Assembly: GCA_023457475.1 (NCBI GenBank)
Contig: JAEWLO010000272.1
Span: 1-10,706, forward strand
Length of the DNA stretch: 10,706 nt
Reading direction: 5' to 3'
Source of the DNA: Pseudomonadota bacterium
Lineage (GTDB): Bacteria > Pseudomonadota > Gammaproteobacteria > Xanthomonadales > Xanthomonadaceae
The translations under genes and the position numbers were made by a program. The notes below the pieces were generated by a model that worked only from the letters and a program-made list of their open reading frames with translations, did no database searches and was not told where the DNA came from. Shown piece after piece: positions 8,237-10,706 of this stretch; within the stretch, counting starts at the first letter, position 1, and the number at the start of each line of letters is the position of its first letter.

Positions 8237-9626
8237 GGGCAAGCGGGTTGCGCTGTGGGGCTGGGGACGTGAGGGGCGGGCGGCCTTTGCCGTGCTGCGC
8301 CAGCGCCTGCCGCAGCTGCCGCTGACCCTGTTCTGTCCCGAAGCGGAGGCCGAGGTCGCGCGCTCGGAAACACAGGGCGCGCTGCAGGTGCGCAGCGACG
8401 TGAGCGGGCCGGCCCTGGCCGCGTTCGAGGTTGTGATCAAATCGCCGGGCATCAGCCCGTATGGACCAGACGCGCTGCATGCCAGCGCGCAGGGCACCCG
8501 GTTGATCGGCGGCACGTCGTTGTGGTTCGCTGAACACGCCGATGCCGAGGGCACCGTGCGCGACACCGTCTGCGTGACGGGCACCAAGGGCAAGAGCACC
8601 ACCACCTCGTTGCTCGCGCATCTGCTGCGGGCGGGTGGGGCGCGGACCGCGCTGGTCGGCAACATCGGCCTGCCGCTGCTGGAAGTGCTGGAGCCGGAGC
8701 CCGCGCCGGCCTACTGGGCGGTGGAGCTGTCCAGCTACCAGACCGGCGAAGTGGCGCGCAGTGGTGCGCACCCGCAGGTCGCGGTGGTGTTGAACCTGTT
8801 TCCGGAACACCTGGACTGGCACGGCAGCGAAGCGCGCTATATCGAGGACAAGCTGCAGCTGGTCACCGGTGCGGCACCGCGCATCGCCGTGCTCAACGCC
8901 GCCGACCCGCACCTGGCCGTAGTGCAGCTGCCGGCGAGCGACATCGTGTGGTTCAACCAGCCGGACGGTTGGCACATGCGGGGCGAGTGGGTGTATCGCG
9001 GCGAACAGGCGGTCTTCGATACCGCACATACGCCGCTGCCGGGCCGACACAACCGAGGCAATCTGTGCGCGGTACTGGCCGCCGTCGAAGCATTGGGTCT
9101 GGACGCGGTGGCGCTGGCCCCGGCGGTACAAAGTTTCCGCCCGCTGCCAAACCGGCTGCAGGTGGTCGGCGAGCGCGACGGCCTGCGCTTCGTTAACGAT
9201 TCCATCAGCACCACGCCGCATGCCAGCCTGGCCGCGCTGGAGTGTTTCGCCGGCCAGCGCATCGCGCTGCTGGTGGGCGGGCATGATCGCGGACTGGACT
9301 GGCACGATTTCGTGCAGCACATGGCGCACGACGTGCCGCCGGTGGAGATCGTGACCATGGGGGCGAACGGGCCCCGCATTCATGCGCTGCTGCAGCCGCT
9401 GGCCGATGCCGGACGGTTTGGCCTGCATGCGGCGGCGGATCTGGACGAGGCCATGCGGATTGCCTGCGACGCGTTGGGCGGGCAGGGCGGGGTAGTCCTG
9501 TTGTCGCCGGGCGCGCCCAGTTACGGGGTGTACAAGGATTATGTCGCGCGCGGCCGGCATTTCGCCGCGCTGGCCGGGTTCGATCCGGACGCGATCACGG
9601 CGATTGCGGGAATCGGCATCGCCTGA
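8217..9626 (+). CDS. murD2: UDP-N-acetylmuramoyl-L-alanine--L-glutamate ligase MurD2
   Basis: This encodes 469 aa. MurD2 (EC 6.3.2.53) adds L-glutamate, not D-glutamate, to UDP-MurNAc-L-Ala using ATP; MurL then inverts it. The Mur-ligase plan is clear. A nucleotide-sugar-binding domain starts at GKRVALWGWGREG. The ATP P-loop is GTKGKSTT (122-129), followed by GNIGLPLLE, VELSSYQ, and NLFPEHLDWHG with the catalytic-region histidine. The third domain has RPLPNRLQVV and NDSISTTP (327-334). Canonical MurD has NDSKATNP there; this change fits a MurD paralogue with a different acceptor amino acid. The start is GTG, set by GGGAG seven bases earlier and by the Rossmann motif beginning a few residues on. 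The overlap with murL and the shared pathway support one transcript. A GTAG palindrome begins 11 bases after the stop. Confidence 0.9.
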
Positions 9627-9636
9627 TATTCCGGGC

Positions 9637-9659
9637 AGCCACGCAGGGCGTGGCTCTAC
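9637..9659 (-). repeat. GTAG palindrome (SMAG/REP element) 1 of 4, GCCACGC subtype
   Basis: AGCCACGC (9637-9644) and GCGTGGCT (9648-9655) form a perfect 8-bp stem, followed by CTAC (9656-9659). It lies just beyond the murD2 stop and could end or protect the lysAC-murL-murD2 transcript. Its reverse complement shares 25 exact bases with the elements at 736 and 9763. Confidence 0.85.
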
Positions 9660-9697
9660 GCGTCCCGATCCACGCAATCCGTCGGCGCATATGCCGC

Positions 9698-9720
9698 GTA
9701 GCGACACGCCATGCGTGTCC
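9698..9720 (+). repeat. GTAG palindrome (SMAG/REP element) 2 of 4, GACACGC subtype
   Basis: GTAG (9698-9701) precedes a 7-bp stem, GACACGC (9703-9709) and GCGTGTC (9713-9719), with a CAT loop. Its GTAG end faces that of element 1 across 38 bases. The stem matches the subtype at 3121. Confidence 0.82.
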
Positions 9721-9762
9721 CACGGAATGCCGGAACCACCACGCGGACCCCCAAACCCCAGC

Positions 9763-9785
9763 GTAGAGCCACGCCCTGCGTGGCT
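9763..9785 (+). repeat. GTAG palindrome (SMAG/REP element) 3 of 4, GCCACGC subtype
   Basis: GTAG (9763-9766) precedes a perfect 8-bp stem, AGCCACGC (9767-9774) and GCGTGGCT (9778-9785), with a CCT loop. It is identical to the element at 736, and the match continues into the following TGCGC. Confidence 0.85.
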
Positions 9786-9808
9786 GCGCCATGCCAAACC
9801 CGTCCGAT

Positions 9809-9831
9809 GGACATGCATGGCGTGTCCCTAC
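9809..9831 (-). repeat. GTAG palindrome (SMAG/REP element) 4 of 4, GACATGC variant
   Basis: GGACATGC (9809-9816) and GCGTGTCC (9820-9827) form a stem with one T/G mismatch in DNA terms, followed by CTAC (9828-9831). It lies immediately upstream of the secreted hydrolase gene and reaches into that gene's probable promoter region. Confidence 0.78.
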
Positions 9832-9843
9832 GCCGGGACGCGG

Positions 9844-9849
9844 TACAGT
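9844..9849 (+). promoter_or_regulatory. Candidate -10 element of the secreted hydrolase gene
   Basis: TACAGT (9844-9849) lies about 28 bases before the ATG and is the only reasonable -10 in the short gap after the last palindrome. With a 16-base spacer the -35 would be GTGTCC (9822-9827), a 3-of-6 match inside the palindrome's right arm. This is weak evidence. Confidence 0.3.
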
Positions 9850-9877
9850 CAGGCTTCTTCCCAACCGGAGCTGGCCC

Positions 9878-10672
9878 ATGAACAAACGATGGCAGTTGAG
9901 CGCAGCAGTCCTCCTCGCCCTGTCCTCCGCCCCCACGTGGGCAGCCATGCAGGCCAAACCGGTCGAATGGCAGCACGAGGGCACCACCTTCAGCGGCGTC
10001 CTCGTCTACGACGACGAAGACAACGACAAACGCCCCGGCCTGGTCATGGTGCCGAACTGGAAGGGCGTGAACGACTCGGCCATCGCCAAGGCCAAGCAGC
10101 TGGCCGGCGATGACTACGTGGTGCTGGTGGCCGATGTCTACGGCAAAGGTGTGCGCCCGAAGACCGATGCGGAAGCCGGCCCGGTCGCCACCAAGCTGCG
10201 CAATGACCGCCCGCTGCTGCGTGCGCGTGCGCTGAAAGCCGTTGAAGTACTCAAGGCGCAGGCCGGCAAGGCCCCGCTCGATGCCAGCCGTATTGGTGCC
10301 GTGGGCTTCTGCTTCGGCGGCACCACCGTGCTGGAACTGGCCCGTGCCGGTGCGCCGATTGCCGGTGTGGTGAGCCTGCACGGCGGCTTGGGTTCACCGC
10401 TGCCGGCCAAGGCCGGTGGGACGCATCCGTCGGTGCTGGTGCTCAATGGCGCCGATGACAAAGGCATCACCGCTGAAGACATCGCCAGCTTCACCCAGGA
10501 AATGAACGCCGCCAAGGTGGACTGGGAATTCACCAACTACAGCGGCGCAGTGCATTGTTTCGCTGAGGCCGATGCGAACAACCCGCCGGGTTGCCTGTAC
10601 AACGAGCGCGCGGCGAAGCGGGCGTGGAAGAGCACCGATTCGTTCTTTGAAGGGTTGTTCGACAAGCGGTGA
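9878..10672 (+). CDS. Secreted dienelactone hydrolase family protein
   Basis: This encodes 264 aa from the ATG at 9878. That start is preceded by GGAG at the right spacing and opens a Sec signal peptide (basic MNKR, hydrophobic AAVLLALSS, cleavage near TWAA/M at about residue 23). An earlier in-frame ATG at 9791 would translate part of a palindrome and is rejected. The mature protein has the alpha/beta-hydrolase fold of dienelactone hydrolases: LVMVPNWKG near residue 55, the nucleophile Cys145 in GFCFGG (143-148), Asp193 or Asp194 in LNGADD, and His226 in VHCF. Together these form the family's Cys-Asp-His triad. Members hydrolyse small esters or lactones; the real substrate of these exported versions is unknown. 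It is the first gene after the murD2 unit, beyond a 251-base repeat-filled gap, and is probably transcribed separately. Confidence 0.88.
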   Translation: MNKRWQLSAAVLLALSSAPTWAAMQAKPVEWQHEGTTFSGVLVYDDEDNDKRPGLVMVPNWKGVNDSAIAKAKQLAGDDYVVLVADVYGKGVRPKTDAEAGPVATKLRNDRPLLRARALKAVEVLKAQAGKAPLDASRIGAVGFCFGGTTVLELARAGAPIAGVVSLHGGLGSPLPAKAGGTHPSVLVLNGADDKGITAEDIASFTQEMNAAKVDWEFTNYSGAVHCFAEADANNPPGCLYNERAAKRAWKSTDSFFEGLFDKR

Positions 10673-10689
10673 ATCCATGCACCGCTTGT

Positions 10690-10706
10690 GCCGGGCAGAG
10701 CCCGGC
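10690..10706. repeat. Palindrome at the right window edge, probable REP element or terminator
   Basis: GCCGGGC (10690-10696) and GCCCGGC (10700-10706) form a perfect 7-bp stem with an AGA loop, starting 17 bases after the hydrolase stop. No GTAG precedes it, so if it is a GTAG element the CTAC end should lie just beyond the window. It could also act as the transcript end of the hydrolase gene. Confidence 0.55.

Noticed and set aside
9637..9831. A CRISPR array from the repeated short palindromes
   Set aside because: Repeats alternate in strand and subtype, spacing is irregular, the GTAG ends mark REP elements, and no cas gene is present.
9791..9877. Upstream start for the secreted hydrolase
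   Set aside because: The extension translates a GTAG palindrome. The ATG at 9878 has a Shine-Dalgarno and opens a signal peptide.

Overview
This window looks like a piece of chromosome from a Stenotrophomonas species or a close relative in the Xanthomonadaceae. Four things point there: the high GC content with codon-position bias; a single gene fusing aspartate kinase to diaminopimelate decarboxylase; the MurL/MurD2 pair that in this family replaces glutamate racemase; and several short GTAG-ended palindromes of the type described in S. maltophilia (SMAG/REP elements). No transposase, phage gene, integron, CRISPR array, tRNA or rRNA was seen. The genus call is an inference.

Left third (1-2319), all leftward: a periplasmic DUF1439 (YceB-like) protein, a small lipoprotein of unknown function, a DUF3861 protein, and an HU-family DNA-binding protein with a lysine/alanine-rich N-terminal tail. 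The HU gene has a recognisable promoter and a strong intrinsic terminator, so it is a separate unit. A 355-base region (2320-2674) separates it from the divergent rightward osmC, an organic-hydroperoxide peroxiredoxin. osmC converges on a leftward PhzF-family isomerase, with one palindrome between their 3' ends.

Centre and right (4116-9626), all rightward: lysAC (first and last steps of lysine synthesis), murL and murD2. murL and murD2 overlap by 20 bp. MurD2 adds L-glutamate to UDP-MurNAc-L-Ala, and MurL inverts it to D-glutamate, so the D-Glu of the peptidoglycan stem is made on the nucleotide precursor. The next stem residue is meso-diaminopimelate, the substrate that the LysA half of LysAC decarboxylates. 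The cluster therefore sits at the branch between lysine and cell-wall synthesis. The lysAC leader has two inverted repeats and no visible Shine-Dalgarno sequence.

Right end (9627-10706): four GTAG palindromes fill the 251-base gap before a secreted dienelactone-hydrolase-family protein. A further palindrome is cut by the right edge, and a similar one is cut by the left edge. The most interesting system here, MurL/MurD2, is already described. The less explored points are MurL's QueC-like architecture, the lysAC leader, and the mixed-subtype palindrome array.
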